Shown here: piece by piece, positions 14,082 to 22,179 of the stretch
Numbering within the stretch: position 1 is the first letter of the stretch
Layout: each line of letters starts with the position of its first letter
Virus record (IMG/VR): IMGVR_UViG_3300040801_001995
Span: 1-31,289 of that record
From: a virus
Reading direction: 5' to 3' (one strand)
DNA length: 31,289 nt
Program-made: the position numbers and the translations under genes
The notes under the pieces: model-generated
Told to the model about the DNA's origin: nothing
The model's input: the letters and a program-made list of their open reading frames with translations, nothing else
Database searches by the model: none

Positions 14082-15416
14082 TTATGTACACTCCCACCTT
14101 TCGCATATTTGACTCGTCCAGGCATAATTTTGTCCAATATATACAGTTTCGTTCACCGGCGTGCACTGCCTGCTACGTCCACCTTCGCACTGACTGGCGC
14201 CACTGTCCGCACAATACCATATTCCACCCTGATTATCAAGCTGAGGATATACCCCTGAGAATCCATTAAAGCATATCGGGGAACTATTTGCTCTATATGC
14301 ACCCCACGTCAAGCATGATTCGCAATTTTTTGCACCACAAGCAGAGGATCTTGCAGCAGCGCAGCTTGTGCACCCAGAACTTACACCCGGGCCAGTTACA
14401 GTTTCTGTCTGCCTCGTCCCTCCGGTTATTACGCTCTCCGTTCTTGGTCCTGTCGGCATTGGTCCGCCGGCGTATATGGTATTACCGCCGGCGCAACAAT
14501 TAGGGTCACTTCCTTCTTGCACCCAGGCACTCGCCTCAACGACTCGTATCTCTCCGGTGGTTTCGTTTTCGCATGCATCGGTTACGGTTATCGTTCCGGT
14601 ACCGCACGCCGTCCCGTCTGCCTCGAGCGTGTTAGATGTACCGGTTGTTTCGGTTGTCGGAAAACTCAATCCTGTTCCGCTAACATCCCATGTATACGGC
14701 CCCTTACCTTCCTCTACCGCAATCGTTGCACTATTATTTCTGTTTATCGTATCTGCACTGGTGGCTTCATCGTATTCAACCGGAGTGACACCGTCGCAAC
14801 AAGTGCTTTCTGAACACTTGATTATTGAATCAGTTGCATTTCCAACGAGTCCTGTCGCTGGGTCAACCATCTTTACTGTAAACTCAACCGCACCGAGCGT
14901 ACCGGCTGGAACCGTAATATCACCTGTCCAGCTTTTAGCCGTGTTGACTGTTATATTATCGAATGTACCTTTGTCTGGAGACACTGAAAGTATATTGTGC
15001 GACCCAACAATCGTGACCTCGTTTGACCCACCATCACAATAACAATACTGAACGCTTACAGAAAATACTGAAAAGTTTATTCCTGGAACTGTACCTGGCC
15101 CAGGCAGGTTTCCTGGAGTTGTCCATGGGAAATCGATAGACGAGTCATCATCTGGCCAAATACCCGGATATCCCTCAAAGAAATCTTCCATCTCTTCGAA
15201 AGGTCTTCCATCATACGGTTTCTTACGCTCTGATTGCCTAAGATATTCCTCAACCTTTATGTCATAGGCGCCAAGCTTTTCTTGCGAGAATTCTGACAGG
15301 AAAGGATAAACGTCGAGCATTAAGTTCCAGACAGATTTACTCGTCTGGTTACTCATTAGCTTATCGTATCCGCCGCTGGTTATATACGGCTTCCTCGCAT
15401 AGTCCTTATCTGCCAT
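14082..15416 (-). CDS. Cys-rich, Ig-like virion surface protein (444 aa)
   Basis: The start ATG overlaps the stop of the nozzle-like gene by one base (TAATG). The first 120 residues are hydrophilic and end in a Pro/Gly-rich linker (TTPGNLPGPGTVPG). From about residue 125 there are two or three beta-sandwich-like repeats (ILSVSPDKGTFDNITV, GTGTITVTDACENETTGEIRVVEAS). The last 120 residues are dense in cysteine (SGCTSCAAARSSACGAKNC, CESC, CADSGASQCEG, CERWECT). I count 20 cysteines in total, unusual for a phage structural protein made in a reducing cytoplasm. A tail tip or receptor-binding part is the likeliest role from its position after the nozzle gene; this is inference. Confidence 0.65.
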   Translation of the reverse strand: MADKDYARKPYITSGGYDKLMSNQTSKSVWNLMLDVYPFLSEFSQEKLGAYDIKVEEYLRQSERKKPYDGRPFEEMEDFFEGYPGIWPDDDSSIDFPWTTPGNLPGPGTVPGINFSVFSVSVQYCYCDGGSNEVTIVGSHNILSVSPDKGTFDNITVNTAKSWTGDITVPAGTLGAVEFTVKMVDPATGLVGNATDSIIKCSESTCCDGVTPVEYDEATSADTINRNNSATIAVEEGKGPYTWDVSGTGLSFPTTETTGTSNTLEADGTACGTGTITVTDACENETTGEIRVVEASAWVQEGSDPNCCAGGNTIYAGGPMPTGPRTESVITGGTRQTETVTGPGVSSGCTSCAAARSSACGAKNCESCLTWGAYRANSSPICFNGFSGVYPQLDNQGGIWYCADSGASQCEGGRSRQCTPVNETVYIGQNYAWTSQICERWECT

Positions 15417-17917
15417 TATCCCTTTTTGGGTTCAGCGCCTATATCATAAATAAAATCGTACATGCTCGGCGCAGGATCCCCACCCTCCTCACCATCAACC
15501 CATGACAGTTCGATCGATAGCTGGAATTCTGTGTATTCCCTCGCGAGGATCCTCTCCCTGTAGGTATCTCCGCTATCATCGTCTGACATTGTAAAGGTTT
15601 CGGTTGCGTTCGTATCGAGGTTTCCGTTTATGTAAATCTTTTTCGTAAGAGTGTAATCTGAGTTAGCAGAGGCCCTTAAAGTTAACTCCCTGAAATCTAA
15701 CAGGTTTCCTCCGTTACTAAACTCGGCCCTTGATTTCGATGTTATATAAACCTCTGACGTTGAGGCCTTGTCATACGTTATAGAATTGTCACTTTTGTAT
15801 ACACGTCCGTAAATATCACCGAGGTACTGTAAACTAAATGAGTCACCCGAATTCGCTTCAACCTCTGCAAAACAGGTCGGATATATTCCGGTGCCGGTGG
15901 CGCCTGTAGGGAACGTATCGAACGACCACGTACCTGACATAAGGTCATAAACTGGAAATATATTTGGGCTCGTCGCTCCGGATCCGGAAACGAGGCCAAG
16001 CCTGAGGACCATCTTGGATGAATCGAATCCTATCCACATTTTGTCCTCTTGTCCCCTTGTTATGCACTCAGCATATGAAGGCTCGAAGTAATTCTGAATG
16101 TCCTCAGATATCAATTTGACAACTCGACCATCGCACATAAACACTCCGTAATGACTGATGAAGAATGCTATCATCTGGACTGTTTCATCGCGCCTGGTAG
16201 TGAGTAGTGATCCATCGGTTACACAAACAGATTTTGGAGAGAACGTCCCAAACTTAGTTGATATTACAAGCTTTCCGAATGTTGACGGTGAATACCCCTC
16301 AAAGATCGTAAGGCATCCGCCTCCGGTTCCCTGCTCCTGCTGCCATACCATGAGCTCATTATGGAAATTCGCCATTGCGACAACTGGGTTTCTCCGACCA
16401 TCACCCGGGGACAGTATCGCGAAATCATCACCGTTCAGGATATTCGGCCGGCCCTTCCTTGAAACGTATAAGTCTCGCGGGAACTTTCCAAAGGTATAGA
16501 CCCCACGATCTTTCCATGACATCGAGACCCTCCCGGTCTCACCAAAGTCTGATATTTCAAAGAAACTTTGCGCTGTTATTCCAAATGTAACGCTATCCGA
16601 CATATCATCATCACATTTAAATCTAAGCCAATAAAGGTGGTTCACGGATCCATTAAAAGATCTCTTGTCGTAATCCTCTCGAATCCACGATACAACTCCA
16701 GACTTTGATATACCGCTGGTTCCGTCTTCGAGACCTGACACTGCTGACCATCCAGAGGCGTTCGTCCATAACTCTACCGCACTTATATCTGTCGATGCGG
16801 TCGTGTTCGGCGCAGACCCAGGATCTATAAATAGTGCCCAAACAGGGTCTGTCGTTGCGATATAGACATATGTTCCGGATGTCATCCCAGAAACATCGAC
16901 CGTTGACGCTGCATATGTCCGGAACTCGGCTGCCGTCTCTCCTTCGACCGCAACCTCTATGACATCGTAATCATAAAAGTCCATAACATTTGTAAGTGGC
17001 TGCCAGTCTCCTGTGTATGACACCTCGACGAAGGATACTGTCTCCGTTGCATCGCCGGCGCTTAGGTATAGCCTGTACCAGTAACCGGACTGACCAAACA
17101 TGAATGTCGGAACCTCGCCGGCGGCGGCCGTAAAAGTTATTGTGCCGTCCTGCTGGAGACCACTGGTTCCATCAGTACCGGTAGTTGCATCAACGAATCC
17201 CGTTCCATTAAACGACTGAACCTTTGCGGTCGTTGTGCCGTCGGCAACCGTAGCAAGGTCGAGGGTAAATGCATTTGCTTTGAAATCGCAACAAATATAT
17301 AGGCCGTCGTAATTCGCTATCGTATAGGTTAAAGTGGTCGTTGAGCTCGAGCTCTGATTATCTGTCAATGTATTCGTGTAATCGATTCCTCCATCGTTTA
17401 CCCTGACAGGTGTCGCGGCTGAGTTCTGCCAATAGCATGCTCGAGGAGCGGCGTCAGGTCCTGGCCATATCAGGTGCTGCATGCCGCCGTTTGAATGTAA
17501 GAGAGTATCGTCTATCTTTGAAAAGGATCCCGTAAAAGGGGACGCTGTTGATTCACCCGACCTTGCCGTATAGTCCATAACGACATCACCAAAGTCATTG
17601 GCACCAGCGGTTGTCGGTGGCTTCTCGTCTGCCTCGAGAACATCACCGTCTGAAAGTTGTGCGAAAAAGCTTAGGACTCCGCTTCGATCGCACCTGTACG
17701 AGTACAGATTTGATATCGCTGAAGCTTCGGCCGTCTGGTTGTGGGGAGTGAGTCCGCCCCTCATTTCAAGTGCTGTTCCATGCAGTCGAACGTTCTCGAG
17801 GTTTGAATATCCTCCAAGCGGAAGTGTTGGCTTATCGTAATATGACTGGGCTCCGCCGGCGGCCGGCGCCACTCCTGACCTGTTTAAAGCATATCTGTCT
17901 TGTGGTACTTTATTCAT
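15416..17917 (-). CDS. Putative tail nozzle/hub protein (833 aa)
   Basis: ATG 17917 overlaps the upstream stop by one base (TAATG); a TTG four codons earlier is possible but less likely. The N-terminus (YALNRSGVAPA, LPLGGYSNLENVRLHGTALEMRGGLT) resembles the start of podoviral tail accessory proteins that lay down a closed beta-propeller. The body is long, beta-rich and Asp/Thr/Gly-rich, with repeated blades such as FNGTGFVDATTGTDG and WTNASGWSAVSGLEDG. Length and order (portal, scaffold, coat, adaptor, this gene) match the gp10/nozzle position of P22-like phages. No enzyme motif is seen. The family call rests on order and composition. Confidence 0.6.
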   Translation of the reverse strand: MNKVPQDRYALNRSGVAPAAGGAQSYYDKPTLPLGGYSNLENVRLHGTALEMRGGLTPHNQTAEASAISNLYSYRCDRSGVLSFFAQLSDGDVLEADEKPPTTAGANDFGDVVMDYTARSGESTASPFTGSFSKIDDTLLHSNGGMQHLIWPGPDAAPRACYWQNSAATPVRVNDGGIDYTNTLTDNQSSSSTTTLTYTIANYDGLYICCDFKANAFTLDLATVADGTTTAKVQSFNGTGFVDATTGTDGTSGLQQDGTITFTAAAGEVPTFMFGQSGYWYRLYLSAGDATETVSFVEVSYTGDWQPLTNVMDFYDYDVIEVAVEGETAAEFRTYAASTVDVSGMTSGTYVYIATTDPVWALFIDPGSAPNTTASTDISAVELWTNASGWSAVSGLEDGTSGISKSGVVSWIREDYDKRSFNGSVNHLYWLRFKCDDDMSDSVTFGITAQSFFEISDFGETGRVSMSWKDRGVYTFGKFPRDLYVSRKGRPNILNGDDFAILSPGDGRRNPVVAMANFHNELMVWQQEQGTGGGCLTIFEGYSPSTFGKLVISTKFGTFSPKSVCVTDGSLLTTRRDETVQMIAFFISHYGVFMCDGRVVKLISEDIQNYFEPSYAECITRGQEDKMWIGFDSSKMVLRLGLVSGSGATSPNIFPVYDLMSGTWSFDTFPTGATGTGIYPTCFAEVEANSGDSFSLQYLGDIYGRVYKSDNSITYDKASTSEVYITSKSRAEFSNGGNLLDFRELTLRASANSDYTLTKKIYINGNLDTNATETFTMSDDDSGDTYRERILAREYTEFQLSIELSWVDGEEGGDPAPSMYDFIYDIGAEPKKG

Positions 17918-18669
17918 TAGAATATCCAATCATTGCCACTGCGAGACCCGCCTGAGAATCCCTTCGGTACCCTGACGGTCATCTGCTTACGGTTTTTACC
18001 TTGCCATCTCTGCGCCCTGGCTTCGTCGTCCCTGGCCTTTTTGTACTGATAGGTGTATCGATCTGAAAGCTTTGGGTCATACCACCTTTCAGAGGCCATG
18101 TTACATACTCTGCCGGCGACTCCCTTTGCGAGGACCTCGACCCAGTCATCATAGATAAAGTCAGGTACCTTTGTTGCCGTAAGTGCCGGCATCACAATAA
18201 CCTTTACCTGAAGGTTTGCAGTTCCTGCTGCTGTTGAATTCGGGGTCGGCAATAGGTATAGGGTGTCGTCCGGGTCAACATAAAAGAACGTCGGTGCGTC
18301 AGTCGTCTCGTTTACATATCCAGCTGAAAATCTTGAAGTGCTTGAAGGTAGTTCTTCCGATAATAGGTTTATGGGTTCAAGGTAGGTATATTGATTGTCG
18401 TCTGTTCCGTCCGCCTTGAACTTCGCCCAGTCTACCATGACGAGGTCTGCTGATCCGTCTGTCGTCGGGAGCGTAAGGGTATAATTGGCTTGATCTTCAA
18501 CAACGTCAATTTCAGTTAGGGTGTATCTCCAGATCCAGGTCTTCTTGCAGAAATCGCGAATGATCCTGACGATCTGTTTGTCTATGAACGTTGTGTTGGT
18601 TGACTTCGATGCACCCTTGATATAGAAACTTACCTCGTCCCTGAATGCCGTGATATTTTCACTTGCCAT
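17917..18669 (-). CDS. Head-to-tail adaptor-like protein (250 aa)
   Basis: It starts at ATG 18669 with TAGGAGG overlapping the previous stop. The N-terminal half is helical with a pattern typical of podoviral adaptors: an FRDEVSFYI helix, then IDKQIVRIIRDFCKKTWIWRY, where a Cys/Trp-rich helix leads into a beta section (YTLTLPT). A central beta part (FFYVDPDDTLYLLPTP) is followed by helices (DDWVEVLAKGVAGRVCNM) and a basic tail. The protein would bind the portal crown and receive the nozzle. Size is larger than P22 gp4 (166 aa) but in the range of tail-tubular-A-like adaptors. Similarity is by layout only. Confidence 0.6.
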   Translation of the reverse strand: MASENITAFRDEVSFYIKGASKSTNTTFIDKQIVRIIRDFCKKTWIWRYTLTEIDVVEDQANYTLTLPTTDGSADLVMVDWAKFKADGTDDNQYTYLEPINLLSEELPSSTSRFSAGYVNETTDAPTFFYVDPDDTLYLLPTPNSTAAGTANLQVKVIVMPALTATKVPDFIYDDWVEVLAKGVAGRVCNMASERWYDPKLSDRYTYQYKKARDDEARAQRWQGKNRKQMTVRVPKGFSGGSRSGNDWIF

Positions 18670-18681
18670 TTAATTGGCCTC

Positions 18682-19242
18682 CTATTTTGCTTCTATCTGG
18701 CCGTCTACCAGGTATAACCGGTTTTGCTTGGCAAGGTCACATATCATCTTGTTTGCCTGGGCCTTCATTACAGATAGGCGGCCTGGTGGAATTTCGAGTT
18801 GATACTTCTCGAGCATATGTCTCTCGAGGGTAGATTTGTGCTGAAAGCCTGTTATGGCCCTCTGCTCTTCAGCCTGAATTTTCTCCTGGCTCATAGAGAT
18901 TTCGCGAACATCATCAAGCTTCTTCGGCTCTGTATTCAATTTTGTTTTAACCGCATTGCCGATGATGTCGCGAGTTTCCGTGTCATCCTCTTCGTCGTCA
19001 ACCACTGCGCCGTCTACGTCGACTTGAATGAATTTGCTGCTCTCGTTTGTCGCGGCGAACATCTCTATGCCGTTCTTGACAAACTTAATATTATTCTTTT
19101 TCTGTTTGGTGAGTTCAAGCAACTCTTTGGCCTGCTCGTCTGTTATAGGCTTATAACCTTTCTTTGCAAGCAATGGCGTCCAGTGATACAGAAAAAATGT
19201 CCCGTCGTCATAAGTTTGTACTAACCATAATTGATCTGACAT
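18682..19242 (-). CDS. Hypothetical protein in the head-tail block (186 aa)
   Basis: ATG 19242 follows GGGGAGGATATT. The N-terminal 70 residues look like a small mixed domain (LWLVQTYDDGTFFLYHW, ITDEQAKELLELTKQKK). A strongly acidic centre (VDDEEDDTETRD) follows, and a charged helical C-terminus ends YLVDGQIEAK. It lies between the decoration-like and adaptor-like genes, downstream of a promoter-like motif and hairpin. I do not recognise it; a minor capsid or head-completion part is possible from position only. Confidence 0.65.
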   Translation of the reverse strand: MSDQLWLVQTYDDGTFFLYHWTPLLAKKGYKPITDEQAKELLELTKQKKNNIKFVKNGIEMFAATNESSKFIQVDVDGAVVDDEEDDTETRDIIGNAVKTKLNTEPKKLDDVREISMSQEKIQAEEQRAITGFQHKSTLERHMLEKYQLEIPPGRLSVMKAQANKMICDLAKQNRLYLVDGQIEAK

Positions 19243-19276
19243 AATATCCTCCCCAGGTTTATTTGATTTAAAGAAT

Positions 19277-19317
19277 AAAAGGGACGTTACCGCGAGAGTC
19301 GAGGGTAAGTCCCTTTT
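19277..19317 (-). terminator. Strong hairpin after the 174-aa gene
   Basis: The minus-strand RNA arms AAAAGGGACUUACC and GGUAACGUCCCUUUU pair over 14 bp with one bulged G and a 12-base loop, followed by AUUC. A short U run makes it a plausible intrinsic terminator for the capsid/decoration transcript. It also starts directly after a promoter-like motif, so it could instead form the 5' end of the next transcript and stabilise it. Confidence 0.6.
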
Positions 19318-19336
19318 AAATATACACTATGTCAAG
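19318..19336 (-). promoter_or_regulatory. Promoter-like motif copy 2
   Basis: On the minus strand it reads TTGACATAGTGTATATTTAA, between the 174-aa and 186-aa genes and immediately before a 14-bp hairpin. It shares GACA.AGTGTATAT with copy 1. It would serve the head-tail block beginning at 19242. Confidence 0.45.
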
Positions 19337-19342
19337 GTTTGA

Positions 19343-19867
19343 TTATGCGAGGGTCATAAATCCGCAAATAAAAACCTCGAAGATCGCGACGGCGTAAGTG
19401 TCGTTGGTCGTGAAAGTCATAGTTACGTTGCCGGCCTCGTCAAAAACCACGCCGGTTACGTTGTCAGGACCACCAGCGGCGCTCACTTCACCAAGGGTGT
19501 AGGTTCCGTTGGTGGCGGCGGCGGTATTGAGGTCCAGGGTAGCTATCAGGCCATTGGGGTCGGAAGCTCCGAGATGCGTGGTGGCATCGTATCCCAAAGT
19601 GGCGGCTGCAGTTGCGCCTTCGGCGGTGGTTACTCGAACGCCGGCGGTCTGAATCAGAAAACCTCTGGGCAGGGCGAAGACGTTTAGCACGTCATTCAGT
19701 ACCATTCCACTGAAAGTACTCAGAGGGGTGCTGGGTGTCGCGGCCAAGGCCAGGTTCTGCGGGGCTGCAATTAGCGCAGGCAGATCAACCTTTTTGCGAA
19801 GTACGGTAAAACCAGGGGCGTCGTAAGGAAAAGCATGTCCTGCGCCGTGAAAATCGTATGTTGCCAT
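19343..19867 (-). CDS. Putative capsid decoration protein (174 aa)
   Basis: It starts at ATG 19867 after AAGGAGATTTTCAATC. The composition is typical of a phage surface protein: Ala, Thr and Gly rich, no Cys before the last segment, predicted beta (LFALPRGFLIQTAGVRVTTAEGAT-like strands, then VVFDEAGNVTMTFTTNDTYAVAIFEVFICGFMTLA in pieces). It directly follows the major capsid gene, separated by a stable hairpin, and is followed by another. Position and composition suggest a stoichiometric decoration or head-fibre-base protein. No named family is recognised. Confidence 0.6.
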   Translation of the reverse strand: MATYDFHGAGHAFPYDAPGFTVLRKKVDLPALIAAPQNLALAATPSTPLSTFSGMVLNDVLNVFALPRGFLIQTAGVRVTTAEGATAAATLGYDATTHLGASDPNGLIATLDLNTAAATNGTYTLGEVSAAGGPDNVTGVVFDEAGNVTMTFTTNDTYAVAIFEVFICGFMTLA

Positions 19868-19920
19868 GATTGAAAATCTCCTTGTTTAAAAGTTAACGTT
19901 TGTATTTTATACCTGCTGTA

Positions 19921-19975
19921 CCAGGAGTTTTCCCGGTGATCGGAGTTCAGAGGTCACGATCACCGGGGCGCCTGG
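19921..19975 (-). promoter_or_regulatory. Stable hairpin between capsid and decoration genes
   Basis: A perfect 11-bp stem (cccggtgatcg at 19932-19942 with cgatcaccggg at 19957-19967, 14-base loop) is extended by an outer ccagg/cctgg pairing across a small internal loop. On the minus strand it is not followed by a U run, so it is a poor terminator. An RNA processing or 3'-protection element, or partial attenuator, after the highly expressed capsid gene fits better. Confidence 0.6.
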
Positions 19976-19995
19976 GGGGAGCGGGGGTACTCTAA

Positions 19996-20916
19996 TTATC
20001 CGCGAGCGATGTACAGGTCGCAGAGGGCTTCGTCTTTTAGGACCTTGTAGCCATAAACGTTCAGGCCACGGACCAGGGTACCAAAGGTGGACTCGGCTCG
20101 AAGACTTTCCATCTTCGTCATCTGAGCGGCCCAGGAGATACCGGCTTTATGACCAGCGATGGCATGATAAGCGGTGTAGCTGCCGTCCGTCGCGGAGGTC
20201 AAAAGATTGCTGACATAAATAACCAGACGATCGATCATTCCGATGCGGCCATTGCGCATGATGGAAGTTCCGTCGCCGGCGAGGGAAGCGTCTTTAAGGT
20301 CAGACTTTTTAATCATACCGGCCATCCAAGGCGGTATAACTGCGTAACGGCTTTCCTCGGGCAGGTTCTGCTCGTCCATTACGGTTCCAACGTCGACCAA
20401 GAAATCCAGGACACTGGCTTTCGTTATAACCGCGGGAGACCCGGAAGATCCCAGGTCAATGTCGCCAGACTTAACGCCGGCGGTCGCGCCTTTGTTGCTG
20501 GAGTTGGCGTCAGAGTAAACGTCGCCGAGGAACTCTTCGTCCACGGTAACCTTCATTTGCTGGGAGGCATCGCGAGACCAAGAATCCATCAGGGCCACGT
20601 CGGTCTGATGCTTGTCGATGTCGTCACAAATAAAGTTGAAGTACTTTGCCTTGTCGATGGGCATTTCTTTCTTGGGGCTGTCCGGGCGTTGGATCTGCAG
20701 GGACTGGTTTTTGACATAGTCGCGGATGACGATATCCGGAACAGTTCGAACCTGAACCTTGTCACCTACGTCTTTGATTTCGCCTTCATAATCGGTGTTA
20801 CAAATGGCGGCGGATACGGTGGCGGCGTAAAACTTTACGAGCAGTTTACCGGACCATATTTCCGGGATGAAGTTTCCACTGTACTGAGGTGTTGATGCTG
20901 CTACTGAAATAGCCAT
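19996..20916 (-). CDS. Major capsid protein, HK97 fold, P22-coat type (306 aa)
   Basis: Forms the icosahedral shell. The N-terminus FIPEIWSGKLLVKFYAATV, then NTDYEGEIKDVGDKVQVRTVP and the KYFNFICDDIDKHQTD segment are the usual signature of P22-type coat proteins. The C-terminal part (RIGMIDRLVIYVSN, GHKAGISWAAQMTKMESLRAESTFG, VYGYKVLKDEALCDLYIARG) fits the A-domain and final strand. It follows a coiled-coil scaffold gene, the standard order. At 306 aa it is shorter than P22 coat (430 aa) and lacks room for a large I-domain. All 11 Arg codons are CGN, unlike most neighbours, as expected for very high expression. Its Shine-Dalgarno lies inside an inverted repeat. Confidence 0.88.
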   Translation of the reverse strand: MAISVAASTPQYSGNFIPEIWSGKLLVKFYAATVSAAICNTDYEGEIKDVGDKVQVRTVPDIVIRDYVKNQSLQIQRPDSPKKEMPIDKAKYFNFICDDIDKHQTDVALMDSWSRDASQQMKVTVDEEFLGDVYSDANSSNKGATAGVKSGDIDLGSSGSPAVITKASVLDFLVDVGTVMDEQNLPEESRYAVIPPWMAGMIKKSDLKDASLAGDGTSIMRNGRIGMIDRLVIYVSNLLTSATDGSYTAYHAIAGHKAGISWAAQMTKMESLRAESTFGTLVRGLNVYGYKVLKDEALCDLYIARG

Positions 20917-20921
20917 GATGA

Positions 20922-20992
20922 ATAAGCCTCCTAATAAAATTTGATTTAAGTTTACCAGGAGGCTTATCTCTATTGAGAGGTGTTACCTCCTG
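20922..20992 (-). promoter_or_regulatory. Inverted repeat hiding the capsid gene ribosome binding site
   Basis: Plus-strand ataagcctcct (20922-20932) and aggaggcttat (20957-20967) are perfect 11-bp complements with a 24-base loop. In the minus-strand mRNA the right arm contains the only AGGAGG Shine-Dalgarno of the capsid gene, 10 bases before its ATG. The left arm's CCUCCUG can instead pair with CAGGAGG at 20992-20986, the last Arg-Arg codons of the scaffold gene. Two mutually exclusive hairpins are therefore possible, which could tie capsid translation to scaffold translation. The pairing is read directly; regulation is inferred. Confidence 0.55.
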
Positions 20993-21978
20993 AGGGTTTT
21001 TTGAAATTTTGAATAAATCTTGTCGAACTCTTCTTCAGTGATTCGACCCTTTATAAAGTCCTGACGTGCTGTGCTGACGTCTTCTTCCGTGACTTTATGC
21101 CTCGGAGTTACTTCGCCATCGCCTGCTGCCGATCCTGAAGGCATATCAGAACTTATTACAACTCCTGCGTCCCCTTTCAGGCCTGAAATATATTGGTTGA
21201 ATATACTTGCTACCTGTGCGCCCCGGAGGTTCTCGGCTGCTGCTGTCAACAACTCTCTTCTAATTGCCATTGACATGGGATCCTGCTCGTTCAGCCAAGC
21301 GTTAAAACCTTGATCCACGTTTAGCTTTCGCCAGTCGCCGTTGATCTTGGTATCAAGTGTCTCGAGGTATTTCTGGACCCTGGTCTCTCGTGATTCGCTT
21401 TCCAACGTTTTGAGCCGGTTATCGAGTTCAGGGTTTTGAGATTGACCCTGTCCTTTTAGTCCGTCGATGATCTGAGACTGGTCACGAATGATAGCGTTTA
21501 GCTTGTTGATCTGGGAGACAAGAGGCTTCATTTCCTCGCCCCAGCCTTCGTAATCCTCTGGGTTTAAATCGTCTCCGATGTCGTGACTTGAATGCTCCGG
21601 TGCGTTGTTGTTCGATGATTCGAGTCCATCGATGATTTTTGTCTGTCGGTCCATCATCTCTTTTAAAGCGTTGATCTCGCCTCGAAGTGACCCGACCTCT
21701 TTGTCATATTTGCCCTGGAGAACTTTGTACTTATGTTCCCACTTGCCATCTGATTGATCATCAAATATGGCCGGTTCTTGTATGACTGTTTCCTTGACCG
21801 GTTCCTCTTTAACTGGTTCCGGTTCCGGTGCCGGTTCCGGGTCTGGCGTATTGACAGTCTTTTCGGTATTCCCTTCGGGAGTCGGATCCTCTGTCAACGC
21901 CTGTATCTTTCTTTCGGCGTCTCTCTGCTGCTTTAATACGGATGCTGGCACGTTTGACAAGTCTTCTTTTTTCGGCAT
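20983..21978 (-). CDS. Capsid scaffolding protein (331 aa)
   Basis: I chose ATG 21978 because GGAGGGAAATC precedes it; an in-frame ATG at 22056 would add 26 residues behind a weaker site. The N-terminus is disordered with a Pro/Glu run (DPEPAPEPEPVKEEP). The middle is coiled coil with a repeated element ending QTKIIDGL and QSQIIDGL. The C-terminus is a small basic helical hairpin (VTEEDVSTARQDFIKGRITEEEFDKIY in pieces, ending FQKTLRR), like the coat-binding end of P22 gp8. It lies directly before the major capsid gene, as scaffolds do. There is no protease motif. A promoter-like motif lies about 120 bases upstream. Confidence 0.78.
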   Translation of the reverse strand: MPKKEDLSNVPASVLKQQRDAERKIQALTEDPTPEGNTEKTVNTPDPEPAPEPEPVKEEPVKETVIQEPAIFDDQSDGKWEHKYKVLQGKYDKEVGSLRGEINALKEMMDRQTKIIDGLESSNNNAPEHSSHDIGDDLNPEDYEGWGEEMKPLVSQINKLNAIIRDQSQIIDGLKGQGQSQNPELDNRLKTLESESRETRVQKYLETLDTKINGDWRKLNVDQGFNAWLNEQDPMSMAIRRELLTAAAENLRGAQVASIFNQYISGLKGDAGVVISSDMPSGSAAGDGEVTPRHKVTEEDVSTARQDFIKGRITEEEFDKIYSKFQKTLRR

Positions 21979-22100
21979 GATTTCCCTCCATGAGTCGCTC
22001 TGTGAGCGGTGTTCAATTTTAGGATCAATGAGTCCGGCATCTGCTCGGGTGTTCATTATATCCTACTGGGTTTTGCCTAAAGAATCGCAAAATGTACCTT

Positions 22101-22120
22101 TACTATACATATTGTGTCAA
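22101..22120 (-). promoter_or_regulatory. Promoter-like motif copy 3
   Basis: On the minus strand it reads TTGACACAATATGTATAGTA, in the 200-base gap (21979-22179) before the scaffold gene. It would drive scaffold, capsid and decoration genes. The rest of that gap holds a small AAAGCU/AGCUUU hairpin just upstream and the optional 26-codon extension of the scaffold gene; nothing else was seen. Confidence 0.5.
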
Positions 22121-22179
22121 CGTAAATTTGCGGTTTCTTAAAGCTCTCCCCAAGCTTTTTATGTTAATATGCTGATTTA

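Noticed and set aside
14368-15042. Long plus-strand frame of 224 codons opposite the Cys-rich protein gene
   Set aside because: It is an antisense shadow: repetitive Val/Pro/Ser content mirrors Thr/Gly codons of the real gene, with no ribosome binding site and no neighbour on that strand.
20149-20895. Plus-strand frame of 248 codons opposite the major capsid gene
   Set aside because: The capsid gene on the other strand is clear by family features; the antisense frame arises from its biased codon use.
21979-22056. 26-codon N-terminal extension of the scaffold gene from ATG 22056
   Set aside because: A much stronger ribosome binding site (GGAGGGAAATC) precedes the ATG at 21978, and the extension shows no conserved feature; it remains a possible alternative start.
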